Shown here piece after piece: positions 51,150 through 61,547 of a stretch of 64,000 bases of DNA. The stretch is from an uncultured Methanobrevibacter sp. (GTDB lineage: Archaea > Methanobacteriota > Methanobacteria > Methanobacteriales > Methanobacteriaceae), in the NCBI RefSeq assembly GCF_902769175.1, contig NZ_CACXNW010000008.1:56841-120840 (forward strand), written 5' to 3'. Under the pieces are notes generated by a model that was not told the origin of the DNA, did no database searches, and saw only the letters and a program-made list of their open reading frames with translations. The translations under genes and the position numbers were made by a program. The first letter of the stretch is position 1, and every line of letters starts with the position of its first letter.

Positions 51150-52175
51150 CTATTTTCTAACCCAAACCTTTTCGCTGTCGTTGGCTTTTGCCTTGTTGTC
51201 TGCCATCACACCAACAAGATCATGAGCTTTGTATGGTTCCTCAAGGTATTTGAGGTCATCTTCACTTAGCTTAAGCTCTACAGAATTCACTCCAGTTTCA
51301 ATATGCTTTAGCTTTGTAGCGCCCATAATCGGAGAGTCAACTTTTGTCTCAAGCCATGCAAGTGAGATTTCACTCATTGAAACATCATATTCCTTTGCTA
51401 AATCAATCACTCTTTTTATGATAACTGAATCTTGCTCTTCAGTTGATTCGTACTTCTTATTAGCGTAATAATCTTCCTTTAATCTTTTGGAACTTTCATC
51501 AGGCATTTTTGAAAGCCTTCCAGAAGCAAGGGAACTATATGGTGTAAGTCCAATGTTTTCACTTCTGCAGTATGGAATCATCTCCCTTTCCTCTTCACGG
51601 AATATTAGATTGTAATGTCCTTGTACTGAAACGAACTTTTCAAATCCCTCTTTTTCAGCAAGTGCATTTGCCTTTGCAAGTTGCCATGCGAAACAGTTGG
51701 AAATGCCTATGTATCTGGCCTTTCCCTCTTCAACTATGCTGTTTAATCCATCGAGAATGTCATATAATGGAGTGTTATAGTCCCACATGTGGTAAATGTA
51801 TAAGTCGATGTAGTCTAAATTGTGATTATTTAAGCTGGTATCCACCATTTTATTGATATGTTCCTGTCCTGAAACATTGTTTTTGATTTCCTCTTCAGTT
51901 CTTGGCAGGAACTTGGTAGCTATTACCATATCTTCCCTATCAGCAAAATCCTTTATGGCTTTACCTACATATTGTTCGCTTGTTCCATTTTGATAGCCGA
52001 TTGCAGTGTCAAAGAAGTTTATTCCATTGTCTATTCCTGCCTTTATGATTTTTCTTGATTCCTCTTCATTCAATGTCCATGTGTGCATTCCATTATTTGG
52101 GTCTCCGAATCCCATACATCCCATGTATATTCGGCTAACATTTAAATCTGAATTGCCTAACTTTGTGTATTTCAT
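51150..52175 (-). CDS. Aldo/keto reductase
   Basis: 341 residues. MKYTKLGNSDLNVSRIYMGCM starts the barrel; FFDTAIGYQNGTSEQYVG contains the catalytic Asp and Tyr, VIATKF the Lys and IYHMWDY the His. WLETKVDSPIMGATK is the C-terminal NADPH-binding part. It reduces an unknown aldehyde or ketone with NADPH. Confidence 0.93.
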   Translation of the reverse strand: MKYTKLGNSDLNVSRIYMGCMGFGDPNNGMHTWTLNEEESRKIIKAGIDNGINFFDTAIGYQNGTSEQYVGKAIKDFADREDMVIATKFLPRTEEEIKNNVSGQEHINKMVDTSLNNHNLDYIDLYIYHMWDYNTPLYDILDGLNSIVEEGKARYIGISNCFAWQLAKANALAEKEGFEKFVSVQGHYNLIFREEEREMIPYCRSENIGLTPYSSLASGRLSKMPDESSKRLKEDYYANKKYESTEEQDSVIIKRVIDLAKEYDVSMSEISLAWLETKVDSPIMGATKLKHIETGVNSVELKLSEDDLKYLEEPYKAHDLVGVMADNKAKANDSEKVWVRK

Positions 52176-52429
52176 TAAAACACCTTTTATAATTATTTAA
52201 AAATTTTTTGATTAGTTGATATAATTATCTATTAAAACTGTTAAGTATTTTTTATGGTTTTTCTTCTCTTAATGAAATAATGTATTATTAATTAGGTAAA
52301 GAAAAATTTTATTAATTAAATAAAGTTAATAATTTATATGATGAAGATTTAAAATTATTCAATAACAGAAAGTATATTATATATCTCTTTCAAAATTTTA
52401 AAAAATATTTATCGAGTTTTGGTGATATC

Positions 52430-52888
52430 ATGAGTATTTTAGTTGCTTATTTTTCAAGAACAGAAGTTACAAAAAAATTAGCCGAAGCTATTGCAAGCGA
52501 GACAGGTGCAGATATTGAGGAAATTGTATCAAAAGTAAATTACAGTGGTAAAATTGGTTTTGCTCGTGGTGGAAAGGATGCTATTTCTGAAAAAATCATT
52601 GATTTGGAACCATTAAAATTTGATGTATCAGATTATGATTTGGTATACTTAGGTGTTCCTGTTTGGGCTGGAAAAGCTGCAAATCCTATGATTTCATATA
52701 TTAAACAAAATGAAGGAAAATTCAATGATGTAAAATTCTTTGTAACTGCTGGCGGCACAGGTTTTGAAGGTGCATTGGAGCAAATGGAAAAGTATGTTGG
52801 CAAAGCTCCTTTAAAAACATTAGGTCTCACTACAAAAGAAGTTAAGCATGATGAATTCGGTGATAGATTATCTTCATTTATTGAATAA
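52430..52888 (+). CDS. Flavodoxin family protein
   Basis: 152 residues. VAYFSRTEVTKKLAEAIA binds FMN phosphate; the segment DYDLVYLGVPVWAGKAANPM and FFVTAGGTGFEGALEQM form the flavin loops. It resembles flavodoxin-4-type proteins that act in electron transfer. A ggtgat site precedes the ATG. Confidence 0.92.
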   Translation: MSILVAYFSRTEVTKKLAEAIASETGADIEEIVSKVNYSGKIGFARGGKDAISEKIIDLEPLKFDVSDYDLVYLGVPVWAGKAANPMISYIKQNEGKFNDVKFFVTAGGTGFEGALEQMEKYVGKAPLKTLGLTTKEVKHDEFGDRLSSFIE

Positions 52889-53070
52889 TCCGGATATATT
52901 AAGTTTATTGGAATTTAATTGATTTATTAAATATTTTATTATTTATTTATTGATTTATTTGGATTTAATTAAGTTTAATTAGTTTAATCAGTAAATTTGT
53001 TGCTTAATTAGTTCTTATAACTCTTTCATGTTTATTAAGATTTTTATTCAAAATATTTAAGGTGAAAAAC

Positions 53071-53609
53071 ATGTCAATTTATGATTTTGAAGTAAAAGAC
53101 ACTGCTGGAAATATGGTATCTTTAAAAGATTACGAAGGTCAAGTATTATTGATTGTTAATTCAGCTACAAAATGTGGTTTCACTCCACAATACAATGAGT
53201 TAACTGAAATTTACAATGAATTTAAGGATGAAGGATTCACTATTTTAGATTTCCCATGCAATCAATTCGGTAAGCAAGCTCCAAGTACTGGAGAAGAAAT
53301 TGCAGAAGCATGTCGTGTTGATTTCTTGGTTCAATACCCAATATTTGAAAAGATTGAAGTTAATGGTGAAAATGAAGATCCTTTATACACTTATCTCAAA
53401 AGCGAACAGCCATTTAAAGACATTACTGGTGATGGTGCTAGAAAATAAAGATGGTTGTTAAATTGATGGATAGGCATTATAAGGACAACAATGACATCAA
53501 ATGGAATTTCACTAAATTTTTAGTTGACCGTGAAGGAAATGTAGTTCAAAGATTTGAACCAACTGAAAGTTTAGATGATATTAAGGCAAAAGTTAAAGAA
53601 TTATTATAG
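53071..53609 (+). pseudogene. Glutathione peroxidase family protein, frameshifted
   Basis: The full protein is about 179 residues from ATG 53071 (aggtga site). DTAGNMVSLKDYEGQVLL, the peroxidatic cysteine in NSATKCGFTPQY, and FPCNQFGKQAP are intact. At about 53441-53446 one A seems lost from an A-run and a TAA follows; in the next frame [18 protein letters not shown] restores the active-site Trp and Asn and runs to 53609. Cysteine replaces selenocysteine, as in thioredoxin-dependent peroxidases. Confidence 0.9.
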
Positions 53610-53715
53610 TTTAAGCATATAAAGCTCATAGAATTAGTTGTCTTACAATTAAAGTTATGAGCTTTCTTTTATATATATTTTGCTACTTTTTTTGATAACT
53701 TTTTTCATTAAATAT

Positions 53716-55479
53716 TTAAAAATCAGATAATGTTAACTGATTTTTTGGAATAAATGGTTTATTAAAGAACAATTCATACCACATTTCTTCATGACTTTTA
53801 GGTACATAGATTACTAATATTTTTCGAGGACGTGTAATTGCAACATAAATATTTCTTAATTCTTCAGTTAAGATTCCATTTTTTTTGAATTTTTTAACTA
53901 TTTTTTTGTATCCACTTTCATTATTAGGTCTAGTTCTGAGTATTAATAATATTGCATCAAAAGATTCGCCTTTTACCTTATGAATTGTGCTTAAAGAATA
54001 TTTTTGATTTGTTTCTGCATTTTCAAATAGATCTGAGATAAGTATGTATTTATTTATTGGTTTAATTTTTCTTAACAATATTTGTTTTATAATTAAATCT
54101 GATTTTTTTAATTTTGTTTTGAATTTAATAACCCATTCATTTAAAGTAATATTCTTTATAGGGGGCATAATGTCTATTAGATTAAAGCATAACTGTCTCA
54201 TTTCAAAAAAGCCAAATTCATCAATGTATTCTTTTTTCTGGGAATAAGTAATCCGTTTTTCCTTTAAAATTAAAGATATAATTAAATTTTCAACTTTTTT
54301 ATAAGATTCATGTAATCTATTAGAATCAAATAACCATTTTGAATAAATTAAGTCATATAATGTATCATGTTCATGAAAAAAATCTTCTTCTAATTCTGAT
54401 TTTCCTTGAATTGTTTTTATTAAAGCATTCCCTTTACAAAGTACTGCAACATTTTGTTTATTCATAATTATGTCATTTTTTTCACATAACTCTAAAAATT
54501 CATTTATAATATTATTAAAAAATTCATGTTCATTTCTTGGTTTAGCATATCCGTTTACTTCTGGTGTAAATGTATATGATTTAATATTTGGATTCACAGC
54601 TTTATATTTTTGCGTAACTAATCTGGAAGTAAATTCACATATTTTCTTAGAACTTCTCCAATTTTCATCTAAATTAATAGTTTTATACTTTTTGGTTAAT
54701 TCTTTGAAAGATTTTGGGTCAGCACCATTCCATTCATAAATTGCTTGATTAAAATCGCCTATAAAAATGGATTCTTGAACATTTGGATTAGTAATAATTT
54801 TATCAATTATATCCATTTTAATTTTATTTGTATCTTGGGCTTCATCAATTAAAAAAATAGGGAATCTATTTGCAATGATTTCCGAAATAAAATCAAATTG
54901 ATTAATTAATTTATATGAAAAAAAATTAATATCATCTTGAGTCACAAAACCTTCTTTGAAATATTGACATTTCATTTTTTTAATGTTATCATGATGTTTA
55001 TCCGGTTTTTTTTCATCAAACTTAAAATATGTTCTTTTTTGTGTTGTTTTAATTATATTTCCTTTGGAATTTAGTGAAAATATGTCAAAATATTGACCAT
55101 ATCCCATATTTGGTTTTAGTTTGTTCCATGATGTCCCTACATCACCAACTAATATGGGCCTTTTTTTGAAGATAGGTAATAAATAATAATATTTATAAAA
55201 TATAAATTTATTTATAAATTTATCAAATGTTCCAATAAAATGAGGAAACCTAATTTCAACATTCATTTCATCTAAATTTTGTTTTATTTCTTTCCAGGCA
55301 GTATTAGTAAATGATAATGTTGCAATCCCCATATGTGGATCATTATTAGTTTTAATTAATTTAGCTAATTTTTTAGAAAGGGTAAAAGTTTTTCCACTGC
55401 CTGCACAAGCATTTACTACAAATTTTCCAGTTGTATTAAGTATTTCTTTTTGTTTAGGAGACAGTTCTTTATTCATCAT
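53716..55479 (-). CDS. gajB: Gabija defence protein GajB (UvrD-like helicase)
   Basis: 587 residues from ATG 55479, overlapping gajA by 11 bp. Superfamily 1 helicase motifs in order: CAGSGKTFTL (Walker A), TLSFTNTAWKEI, FLIDEAQD (motif II), IGDFNQAIYEWNGA (III), LDENWRSSKKI, STIHKVKGESFDAIL (V) and YVAITRPRK (VI). Directly after gajA on the same strand, this is the two-gene layout of the Gabija anti-phage system, in which GajB works with the GajA nuclease to stop phage DNA replication. Third gene of a likely operon with the DUF2075 helicase. Confidence 0.9.
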   Translation of the reverse strand: MMNKELSPKQKEILNTTGKFVVNACAGSGKTFTLSKKLAKLIKTNNDPHMGIATLSFTNTAWKEIKQNLDEMNVEIRFPHFIGTFDKFINKFIFYKYYYLLPIFKKRPILVGDVGTSWNKLKPNMGYGQYFDIFSLNSKGNIIKTTQKRTYFKFDEKKPDKHHDNIKKMKCQYFKEGFVTQDDINFFSYKLINQFDFISEIIANRFPIFLIDEAQDTNKIKMDIIDKIITNPNVQESIFIGDFNQAIYEWNGADPKSFKELTKKYKTINLDENWRSSKKICEFTSRLVTQKYKAVNPNIKSYTFTPEVNGYAKPRNEHEFFNNIINEFLELCEKNDIIMNKQNVAVLCKGNALIKTIQGKSELEEDFFHEHDTLYDLIYSKWLFDSNRLHESYKKVENLIISLILKEKRITYSQKKEYIDEFGFFEMRQLCFNLIDIMPPIKNITLNEWVIKFKTKLKKSDLIIKQILLRKIKPINKYILISDLFENAETNQKYSLSTIHKVKGESFDAILLILRTRPNNESGYKKIVKKFKKNGILTEELRNIYVAITRPRKILVIYVPKSHEEMWYELFFNKPFIPKNQLTLSDF

Positions 55480-57211
55480 GATTATCAACAACAAAAATAA
55501 TAGCTTCTTTTATATATTCGGGGATAATAAAATCTGTTGTTTTATAATTTTTTTCTAAGAATTCTGAAAGTTCATATGCAAACTCTGATTTAGTTTTTTT
55601 TAGTTTTTTTACTAATATTTCAGGTGTAAATTTAGTACCGTTACTTTTAAGATTATTTCTAATACGTGGATGTACTTTATCAAATATCTTTGGAATAATA
55701 TCAGAATTTAAATTATTTTTAAATAGCTCCCATTCAAATGTATTTCTACCAATAAATGCTTTAAAATTATTCTTTGATAATTTATTTAAATTATTTAATC
55801 TACTATCGCTTAATCCTTTTTTATCTCCATCATCATCAGTTAATACTGCACATTTAAAATTTAAACGTTTATTTGGATCATCTGAATTAAATAAACCACT
55901 ATATCTTTGGAAAGATATTCCAGTAACAATCACTTCTATTCCATTTTTTTCCAGATCATATTCTTCACCAAGCATTTTAGCAAAAATAGGTAATAATAAT
56001 GCTTCAGTTATTCCTTCAACTAATATTACTCCATTTGAGAAAAATAGTTGTGATTTAGTTACGTCTAAAAATTTTTTAAGAAAAATTTTATCTTCATTTT
56101 TTAAGCAAGTATCTTTTATAGAAGTGGCATAAATAGTGTTATTAATATTTTTCATAACAATTACATTGTCTAATTTTGTTTTTGCTGTAATTGTAGGTGA
56201 ATGAGAGGATACAATAATTTGAAATTCATTATTCATATCTAACTTTTGTAAATATCTAAAAAAAGTACTCTCTAATTGGGGATGTAAATGTGCTTCAGGT
56301 TCTTCAATTAGAAGAAGATTATAATCTTGTTTTAATATTTCTTTTCGTTGTATTATATCTCCAAAAATGGTTGATGCATAAATAAGGTTATTATATCCTA
56401 ATCCATTTTGATAAAGATTAAAATAGTTTATTTTATTTGTTTCATCATCTAAATTTATTGGTAATTGTAGGATTAGTTTTTTAACAATATCTCCATATTC
56501 AAATGTTGAAAAATTTATATCGATATCTTGAAAATCATCTATAAAATTCATTTCTTTAAGATGAGTTATAATTTTATCTTTTCCTTCATTAAGAAGTTCT
56601 ATCCATTCGTCATTATCAAAATTTTCCTTAATTATTGAAGCCATTTTTTCTTTATAATCATCATCTTTCAAATCAGCTATATTTAAAAAAAGTTTACTTA
56701 GTAAATTATTATCTGTTGGTCTTAAATCACGATTCACGTCCCTTAATGGGCTAAGATAAGTAAAGTTTAATGAATTCCACACTTCCCATGGAATTTTATT
56801 TTCAAAATCTTTTCCACCCCAAAATTCACGTTTTATTTTTTTAGAATTATTGGAGTTAATTAACGTAATTTTCCCTTGTATTTCTAGGAAATCTTGCATA
56901 TTATTATTTTCATCTATTTCAACAATATGCAAATCATTGAACCAATATTTTTCATTTTTATTATTAATTTTAAATTTAATTTCAAATTCAATTGGTTTAA
57001 TTTCATCAGTTGAACCAACTCTAAAATCAGATTCTTTCCAGTATATTTCATGAGGATAATTAACTTTATCGAAAATTAATCTTAATAAATCAATAATTGC
57101 TGTTTTTCCGGAGTTGTTTTCTCCAATTAAAACATTTAGTCCTTTATTAAAAGATAATTCTAAATTTTCAATAGCTCTAAAGTTTCTTACCTTTAAATTA
57201 GAAATATGCAT
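55469..57211 (-). CDS. gajA: Gabija defence protein GajA (OLD-family ATPase-TOPRIM nuclease)
   Basis: 580 residues. An N-terminal ABC-type ATPase (LKVRNFRAIENLELSFNKG, Walker A GENNSGKT at 30-37, Walker B LLLIEEPEAHLHPQLES) is followed by a TOPRIM nuclease (ILVEGITEALLLP with the catalytic Glu, AVLTDDDGDKKG). GajA is a site-selective DNA-nicking enzyme regulated by nucleotide levels. A gggag site precedes the ATG. It starts 33 bp after the DUF2075 helicase gene. Confidence 0.92.
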   Translation of the reverse strand: MHISNLKVRNFRAIENLELSFNKGLNVLIGENNSGKTAIIDLLRLIFDKVNYPHEIYWKESDFRVGSTDEIKPIEFEIKFKINNKNEKYWFNDLHIVEIDENNNMQDFLEIQGKITLINSNNSKKIKREFWGGKDFENKIPWEVWNSLNFTYLSPLRDVNRDLRPTDNNLLSKLFLNIADLKDDDYKEKMASIIKENFDNDEWIELLNEGKDKIITHLKEMNFIDDFQDIDINFSTFEYGDIVKKLILQLPINLDDETNKINYFNLYQNGLGYNNLIYASTIFGDIIQRKEILKQDYNLLLIEEPEAHLHPQLESTFFRYLQKLDMNNEFQIIVSSHSPTITAKTKLDNVIVMKNINNTIYATSIKDTCLKNEDKIFLKKFLDVTKSQLFFSNGVILVEGITEALLLPIFAKMLGEEYDLEKNGIEVIVTGISFQRYSGLFNSDDPNKRLNFKCAVLTDDDGDKKGLSDSRLNNLNKLSKNNFKAFIGRNTFEWELFKNNLNSDIIPKIFDKVHPRIRNNLKSNGTKFTPEILVKKLKKTKSEFAYELSEFLEKNYKTTDFIIPEYIKEAIIFVVDNHDE

Positions 57212-57244
57212 TCATATGTCTCCCATTATTTTTTTCATTGGTTT

Positions 57245-59187
57245 TCAGTTTAATTCTGTTATTCCAATGCTTTTTAAATATTCATATGTTCCATCATAGT
57301 ATTCACTTGGTCGAGTTGCATCTTCATCATCACCTTCGGGAACAAAAATTACCATTCCTCTACGTGCTCGAGTTAACAGAACTCTATAAGAATTTATTAG
57401 GTAATTTCTTTCTATTTCGTTTGTATCTTTAATATGGTTCCATTTTGTTCCTTTGAATTTGTAATATTCAAATTTTCCATTTATATATCTAAGATTTGCA
57501 TCCCATGCCATAATTGCATAGTCGATTTCTAATCCTTGAATATCAAATTCAGTAGCAGGGATTTCTAAATGATTGGAACTTCTTACATCTTCAGTTTCAT
57601 TTAAAAACCATGCTTCTTGATTAATATTATTTTTAACAAATATTCCTTCAGGTATTAATCGAAGTCCATTTGATTGAGCTAATAATCCATATCTTATTGT
57701 ATCTGCTTCTTCAGTAGTTTCTTGTTTTATCCATTTTTTAGCTGTATTTAAATTTCTTGTAATATATAATGGATATTCGTCATTGAATTCTTTAAGCATA
57801 TCGATAGCTTTGTCTTTATCATTATTTAATAAATATTCAATGAAATTTGGAAGATTTGGAGCGTCAAGAGATCTTATTGTACTATATAAAAATAGTTTAT
57901 CATTATCAGTTATTGTTAAATCTTCAAATTGGTTGTTTATATCTAAGCTTTTTTTAGAAGAATATATGTTCCAATTTTGGAATTTATTGTGTAATGCTTT
58001 AAACCATTCATTGATTCCAGCTTCACCTTTATTAATTTCTTGGCCTTGTCCAACTAAGCAAATTATTACTGCCCAATCTTTTGACGGTCCATAATACTTA
58101 TTAAAAATTCAGGTTCAGACATCCCAAAGTTTTCAATTTGCTTTTTGTTTTTCATAAAGGTTTCAGTTTGGTCTTGAGTCCATGCTCTTTGTGCTTCATC
58201 AAAAATTACAATTTTTTCATGTTGTACATCATCGTTATCTATTGCATCATCTCTGAATTGGTGGATTGGTTGTATAAATGAAATTACTTTTAGTTTAGCA
58301 GCATTTTTGGTAATGTTATTTCTTTTAGAGCTGTCTCTTGCTAGAGCTTCTTGTAGAACTTTTACTAATGGGCCGTTACCTGATAAAAATACTGCTGGTT
58401 CATCATTGGTTACACTTCTTTTTGTTGCAGTATTTAGTCCAATTAATGTTTTTCCAGCTCCTGGGACTCCAGTTAAAAAGATTATTGATTTTTGATTGTT
58501 ATTTTTTGAATTTGTGATTATTTGATCAATGCTTTGTTCTGTTTCAGCTAAAAATAAATCATCAGAGCTATATGTTTTAATATCTTCAACTTCGTGAGTT
58601 TCATATAATTTTCTTGCGGCTTCTAAAATGCTGGGTGTTGGTGCATATTTTGACTTTGACCAATTACTTAAATCATTATCTGTTTTATACTCTTGACAAA
58701 TTCTTGAAATGATATTATATAAATTTTCTTTATTAGATTTCAGAGTGCTGAATATATTATTTTCATGAAGTTCAAATTGGTTATTTGTTGTTTCGGCTTC
58801 AGTAGCTACGAGAATTGGTATAAGAATGTTGTCCCTACTTTCATAATGATAATTTTTTAATATCTTTATGTAATTTTCTAATTGGTCTAGATCAGCTTTT
58901 TTGTATTCGGTTTCACCAACTTTAAATTCAATAATAAATACTAAACCATCTATTAAAAGAACATTATATATTATAGAACCCATTCTAGGAATAGTATATT
59001 CAAATATGATGTCACCATTATCAATTGTGGATAATTGGTCTTTTAAAATGTTTATTTGAGATATCCATGCATTTTTCTGCAGGTCTCTTAACTCGAAATT
59101 ATAATTTTTAGTCAATTCACCTAGGATATAATTGTTGTTATCATTTTTAAATTCATTTACTGAACTTTCATAACCTAATTTAACCAT
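57245..59187 (-). pseudogene. Nuclease-DUF2075 (Schlafen-type) helicase A, frameshifted
   Basis: About 647 residues. N-terminal PD-(D/E)xK-like nuclease (IIFEYTIPRMGSIIYNVLL, IIEFKVGE), then a linker ending YAPTPSILEAA, then the DUF2075 helicase (FLTGVPGAGKTLIGLN, VIFDEAQRAW, a later TEFDIQGLEIDYAIM and NSYRVLLTRARRGM). At 58078-58082 an A-run appears one base short; restoring it gives DRQKDWAVIICLVGQGQEI and a continuous protein to 57245. The ATG at 59187 follows ggtgc. Such proteins are often found in defence islands. First gene of the unit with gajA and gajB. Confidence 0.85.
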
Positions 59188-59205
59188 TTTACAGCACCAA
59201 TCCAA

Positions 59206-59274
59206 TCTTCATTAACTTCTTTATATAATATTTAAATAGTTTTTATATAATAATTTTTTTATAAAGACGCGTTG
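59206..59274. promoter_or_regulatory. Divergent promoter region of the two DUF2075 helicase genes
   Basis: Only about 90 bp separate the two divergent starts. TATA-like boxes are seen as tttatataat near 59220-59229 (minus direction) and tttttatataa near 59240-59250 (plus direction). The plus gene has no convincing ribosome site and its ATG lies about 25-30 bp from the TATA box, so a leaderless transcript is plausible. Confidence 0.45.
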
Positions 59275-61144
59275 ATGATGAATATGAGTATGGGACCTGG
59301 AGAAATAATAACTTGGAATTCACAAAAAATTGAACGTTGTTGTTATGTCAATTTAATAGCTAATTTTAGCAAAGAAAATGAAGAAGAATTTATTAACCAA
59401 CTTAAAACAGCTTTTTTAGAAAGTTATTCACTTGATTTAAGTGATGAACAGGTTCATGCTTGGAGAGATTCATTTAGAGTAATGCATAATGTTAATTTAC
59501 ATCCGGATATTAGTATTCTTTTTGAATACGCTCTTCCTTATGAATCTGGAAGACGGCCTGATGTTATTTTACTTTCTAACGATGATGTTGTAATTCTTGA
59601 ATTTAAAATGAAAAATGTTATTAAGCAAGAGGATATCGATCAGGTTAAAGCTTATGCAAGAGATTTAAATGAGTATCACTATGAATCTCGAGATAAAAAA
59701 GTTATTCCACTTTTAGTTTTAACAAGAACTACTAACTTGGATAAAAAAATAGATAATATCCAATGTGTATCTGATGATATGCTTCAAAAGGTTCTTGATA
59801 GTATTTATTCTAGTGAAATAAATGTATGTGATATTAAAGAATGGACTTCTTCTAAATATGAACCATTACCTACAATTGTTGAGGCAGCAAGACGTATTAT
59901 GGATGATGAAGAGCTTCCAAATATTCGTAAGGTAAATAGTACTTGTATCCCGCAAACACTAGAAAATTTAAAATATTTAACATCATATGCAAAAAATAAT
60001 AAAAAACATGTAATTGCTTTTGTTACAGGAGTTCCAGGTGCTGGTAAAACATATTTAGGGCTTCAATATGTTTATGATGTAAGTGATGTTAATTCAGTTT
60101 ATTTATCTGGAAATGGGCCATTAGTAGAAGTATTAACAGATGCTTTAAAAAGTGATGTATTTGCAAAGAAATACATAAAGTTGAAACAGAATTTATTAAC
60201 CATGGAGCTTATGATTTTAATAAGAATGTAATTGTTTTTGATGAAGGTCAACGTGCATGGGATATTAAAAGAATGCAAGCTAAAGGTCGAGGTGATTTTA
60301 CAGAGCCTGAAGTTATGATTAGTTTATATGAAGATCGTCTTGATTGGTGTGTTCTTTTAATTTTAGTTGGTGAAGGTCAAGAAATTCACAATGGGGAAAA
60401 TGCAGGATTAATATTATGGGATGAAGCAATTAAAAGAGGAAATAAAAAATGGGAAATTGTATGTCCTCCTAAACTAAATCCAATATTTGAAAATCAGTTA
60501 TTACTTGATAATTTCGAAAATGAATCTTTTGATTTAACTGTTTCACTACGTTCACATTTATTTGGTGCCGTAAGTCAATTTGTTAATTATATTATTGATG
60601 GAGATATAGAAAATGCATCAAAACTTCAGATAATATTTACTCTCAAGGGTATAATATGTACTGCACAAGAGACCTTGATGCTGCTAAAGAATATTGTAAA
60701 AATAGATATGCTGAAGAACCAAATAAAAAATATGGTTTGCTAGCATCGTCAAAAGGTGCAGGACTTTTTATTTATGGGATAAATAATGCACCTGAATATA
60801 CTATGAAGGTGGATAAGGGAAAATGGTTTAATGCACCATCAACAGACCCTAAGTCTTGTTGTTCATTTAAAAATACTATAACTGAATTTGATATTCAAGG
60901 GCTTGAATTAGACATGCCCATTATAGCTTGGGCAAAAGATATGATATGGGATGGTGAAAAATGGTTAAAATATAAACGGTATCAAGATGAAAACAGCGAT
61001 ACTAATGTGTTTAGAAGAAATAGCTACAGAGTATTATTAACAAGAGGAAGAGATGGATTTATTATTTTTGTACCTCATAAACCTAAAAAATTAGATTTAG
61101 TTTATGAGATGTTATTAAAATCCGGAATAAAAGAATTAATGTGA
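59275..61144 (+). pseudogene. Nuclease-DUF2075 (Schlafen-type) helicase B, two frameshifts
   Basis: About 623 residues, a divergent paralogue of the helicase at 57245-59187 with the same layout: nuclease (LFEYALPYESGRRPDVILL, ILEFKMKN, YHYESRDKKVIPLLVL), then FVTGVPGAGKTYLGLQ, VIVFDEGQRAWD, LILVGEGQEIHNG, TEFDIQGLELDMPII and NSYRVLLTRGRDGF. Frame breaks at about 60176-60179 (A missing; YIKVETEFINHGAYDF restored) and about 60625-60630 (T missing; KLSDNIYSQGYNMYCT restored). Start codon uncertain among ATGs at 59275, 59278, 59284 and 59290. Confidence 0.83.
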
Positions 61145-61186
61145 TCATGGGGAGTTTTCAAAAAAAATAAGTTCATTGATTAAAAA

Positions 61187-61210
61187 TAAGAGGATATTAT
61201 AATCCTCTTA
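61187..61210. terminator. Bidirectional hairpin terminator
   Basis: taagaggat and atcctctta form a 9-bp perfect stem between the convergent DUF2075 helicase B and the CHC2 gene; T-rich on the plus side. If the CHC2 protein is extended by frame correction, its stop (61208-61210) lies in this hairpin. Confidence 0.65.
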
Positions 61211-61277
61211 TATTTTAATTATTTCAATTTCTCCCCTTTGTACTTTTATTTCAAGAAGTTTTTCAAAAAACTCTTTC

Positions 61278-61547
61278 TTAAATGATATCAATGACTTCTG
61301 ATATATTTTCAAAACCAAATGCCTTTTTAATAAGATTATACTGGTCTAATTTTACAGGAGGATTACATCCTTCGCAGATGTAAACATGTTTATAAACACT
61401 AGCACTTGGATGCTCATCATCATGAAGTATACAATGTATTAAGTCATAATCTGGTAGATATTTTCTTTCATAAGACTTAACAGGTTCACAGTCAAAAACT
61501 ATTCTTACAAGGTCTCTCATATCGCATCTATTAAGTAAATTAGACAT
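61278..61547 (-). CDS. CHC2 zinc-finger protein (DnaG-like finger)
   Basis: 89 residues as an open frame, or 80 if it begins at the ATG at 61520, which overlaps the upstream stop as ATGA. It contains HCILHDDEHPSASVYKHVYICEGC, too long to quote fully as one motif but clearly the CxxH...CxxC finger of DnaG-type primases, and resembles the C-terminal part of the primase gene at 62078. After its stop, one frame continues with KKEFFEKLLEIKVQRG to a stop at 61208; removing one T at about 61282 would join the two, giving about 112 residues. Confidence 0.75.
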   Translation of the reverse strand: MSNLLNRCDMRDLVRIVFDCEPVKSYERKYLPDYDLIHCILHDDEHPSASVYKHVYICEGCNPPVKLDQYNLIKKAFGFENISEVIDII

